A stretch of DNA of 64,000 nt, from the NCBI RefSeq assembly GCF_034372165.1, contig NZ_CP139698.1, positions 1 through 64,000 on the forward strand. Direction: 5' to 3'. The stretch's first letter is position 1. Every line of letters begins with the position of its first letter. A program made the translations under genes and the position numbers. The notes beneath the pieces are model-generated. The model searched no databases and was not told the origin of the DNA. It saw only the letters and a program-made list of their open reading frames with translations. Shown here piece after piece: positions 62,901-64,000 of this stretch. The stretch is from Christiangramia sp. OXR-203. Lineage in GTDB: Bacteria > Bacteroidota > Bacteroidia > Flavobacteriales > Flavobacteriaceae.

Positions 62901-64000
62901 TTAGTTAGTTGATACTTGTTTTAAATCTTCGGCTTTGATATCTGTTCCCAGTCGCTGCAAGTATGCAATAAGAGCTACGATCTCACGATCTCTCATTTCT
63001 GTGAACTCCTCGCCATTCTCTACAGCAAACTTTTTATCTGCCTCATAACTCTTAACAAAATCTGGATCCTGATAAAGGTTCTTTTCAATTTCAGTTCCCT
63101 GTTCTGTCATCCACTGCTGGGCTCTTTCAATCTCCTCATCTGTATAAGGCACTCCTAGAGTTTGCATCGCACGCATTTTATCTTCAGTATCAGATTTGTC
63201 AAGTTCATCCTGAATTAGCCAGGTATAAGAAGGCATAATAGAACCTGAAGAAGTACTTTGAGGATCGTACATATGATTAAGGTGCCAGTTATCTGAATAT
63301 TTCATACCCACCCTATGAAGATCTGGTCCGGTTCTTTTACTTCCCCAAAGAAATGGGAAGTCATACCTGTATTCACCAGCTTTCGAATATTCTCCATAGC
63401 GTTCCACTTCACTTCTAAAAGGTCGTACCATCTGAGAATGACAGGAAACACAACCTTCGCGGATATAAAGATCCCGGCCTTCCAATTCCAGAGGTGTGTA
63501 TGGTTTTACACTGGAAATTACCGGCACATATTCATCTACCATTAATGATGGAACTATTTGCACAATACCTCCAATAAGAATAGCGATAGTAGCAAAAATG
63601 GTAAGTTTTACAGGTCTTCTTTCAAGCCAGCTGTGGTAAGCTTCACCGGCAGTTCTTTTACTGGTTACCGGTTGCAATGCAGCAGCTTCAGCAAGTTCAT
63701 CTTCCACGGCACTACCCTGGCGTATCGTTTTTACAATATTATAAAGCATTACGAAAGCACCTACGATGTATAAACTTCCACCAATAGCTCTCATCCAGTA
63801 CATTGGAATGATCTGCGTAACTGTTTCCAGAAAGTTACCGTAGGTTAGGGTTCCATCTGGATTGAACTGTTTCCACATAGAAGCCTGTACGAATCCCGCA
63901 ACATACATTGGCAATGCGTAAATGATAATTCCCAGCGTTCCTATCCAGAAATGTGTGTTCGCCAGTTTAATTGAATATAGTTTTGTTTTGAACAATCTTG
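62901..64000 (-). CDS. ccoN: cbb3 oxidase subunit I/II fusion (CcoN-CcoO), 5' end outside window
   Basis: The frame is open to the window edge (TTG at 63995 is internal; residues RLFKTKLYS precede it). The seen part holds the last CcoN helices (KLANTHFWIGTLGII, AIGGSLYIVGAFVML) and, after a Lys/Glu linker with one TM (about 120-155 of the seen part), CcoO with heme motif CVSCH and MVRPFRSEVERYGEYS. A CcoN-CcoO fusion is usual in Bacteroidetes. High-affinity terminal oxidase at low oxygen. Confidence 0.93.
   Translation of the reverse strand, partial: RLFKTKLYSIKLANTHFWIGTLGIIIYALPMYVAGFVQASMWKQFNPDGTLTYGNFLETVTQIIPMYWMRAIGGSLYIVGAFVMLYNIVKTIRQGSAVEDELAEAAALQPVTSKRTAGEAYHSWLERRPVKLTIFATIAILIGGIVQIVPSLMVDEYVPVISSVKPYTPLELEGRDLYIREGCVSCHSQMVRPFRSEVERYGEYSKAGEYRYDFPFLWGSKRTGPDLHRVGMKYSDNWHLNHMYDPQSTSSGSIMPSYTWLIQDELDKSDTEDKMRAMQTLGVPYTDEEIERAQQWMTEQGTEIEKNLYQDPDFVKSYEADKKFAVENGEEFTEMRDREIVALIAYLQRLGTDIKAEDLKQVSTN

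Noticed and set aside
1-64000. Search for defence, phage or transposon genes
   Set aside because: No integrase, transposase, restriction, toxin-antitoxin or phage structural gene was recognised. Small orphan genes could still hide such functions.

Overview
The window is a 64 kb piece of an AT-rich chromosome from a member of the Bacteroidetes, most likely a marine Flavobacteriaceae species close to Gramella/Christiangramia. The reasons are the protein families present (an IPExxxVDY-family protein beside rnc, a PID-CTERM-like sorting tail, a CcoN-CcoO fusion, a one-heme CcoP, a long PurF, an OmpA protein with TSP3 repeats), weak Shine-Dalgarno sequences, and many TAnnTTTG boxes, the Bacteroidetes -7 promoter element, just upstream of genes. 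I saw no rRNA, prophage, insertion sequence or CRISPR array. The placement is inference from family knowledge, not a database match.

Layout. 1-6.8 kb: the end of an RND efflux operon (permease, TolC-type lipoprotein), a PAP2 phosphatase, thioredoxin, a three-gene operon with 4-nt overlaps on the minus strand (NAD(P)-binding protein, CYTH protein, YCII-like lipoprotein), then DNA polymerase IV and a small lipoprotein. 6.8-11.2 kb (minus): acpP-fabF-rnc-(IPExxxVDY)-pyk. 11.2-15.3 kb (plus): purN, rnhA, a PfkB kinase and purF. 15.3-15.9 kb: a gene-free stretch with three homologous terminator-ended RNA-like repeats. 16-26.5 kb: sodB, an AddA-like helicase-nuclease, kbl, an OmpA protein, an AddB-like nuclease, a hydrolase and tRNA-Ala. 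26.5-29.7 kb: GNAT, MATE, a crotonase and three overlapping micro-genes for single-pass membrane proteins. 29.7-42.6 kb: housekeeping genes (2OG oxygenase, queD-like, lpxH, recJ, a UDG-family protein, rsmI, tdk, alr, mscL, asd, prolyl oligopeptidase, a HAD protein). 42.6-51.6 kb: an ABC ATPase, a GreA-like protein, mtgA, an amino-acid-oxidase-like flavoprotein, fabH-accB-accC, DUF177-rpmF, pdxA, ribE. 51.6-55.2 kb: a PID-CTERM-like surface protein, a 450-nt non-coding region rich in dyads with one possible RNA, and a histidine kinase with two receiver-only regulators. 55.2-59.1 kb: an accessory-looking block (HxlR regulator, quinone oxidoreductase, SDR, cupin, an AraC remnant). 59.1-64 kb (minus): the cbb3 oxidase cluster ccoNO-ccoQ-ccoP-ccoG-ccoH-tauE/safE, running off the right edge.

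How the genes work together. Fatty acid synthesis is present twice (acpP-fabF; fabH-accBC). The AddA- and AddB-like proteins probably form one DSB-processing nuclease although four other features' worth of sequence (kbl and ompA) lies between them. The cbb3 cluster carries structural subunits plus CcoG, CcoH and a SafE-like protein for assembly and copper/metal supply. The most unusual material is non-coding or very small: the triplicated RNA family at 15.37-15.87 kb, the micro-membrane-protein trio at 29.24-29.69 kb, the dyad-rich region with a possible structured RNA at 51.9-52.3 kb, and the divergent hxlR/oxidoreductase control region with two perfect dyads placed on the promoters.
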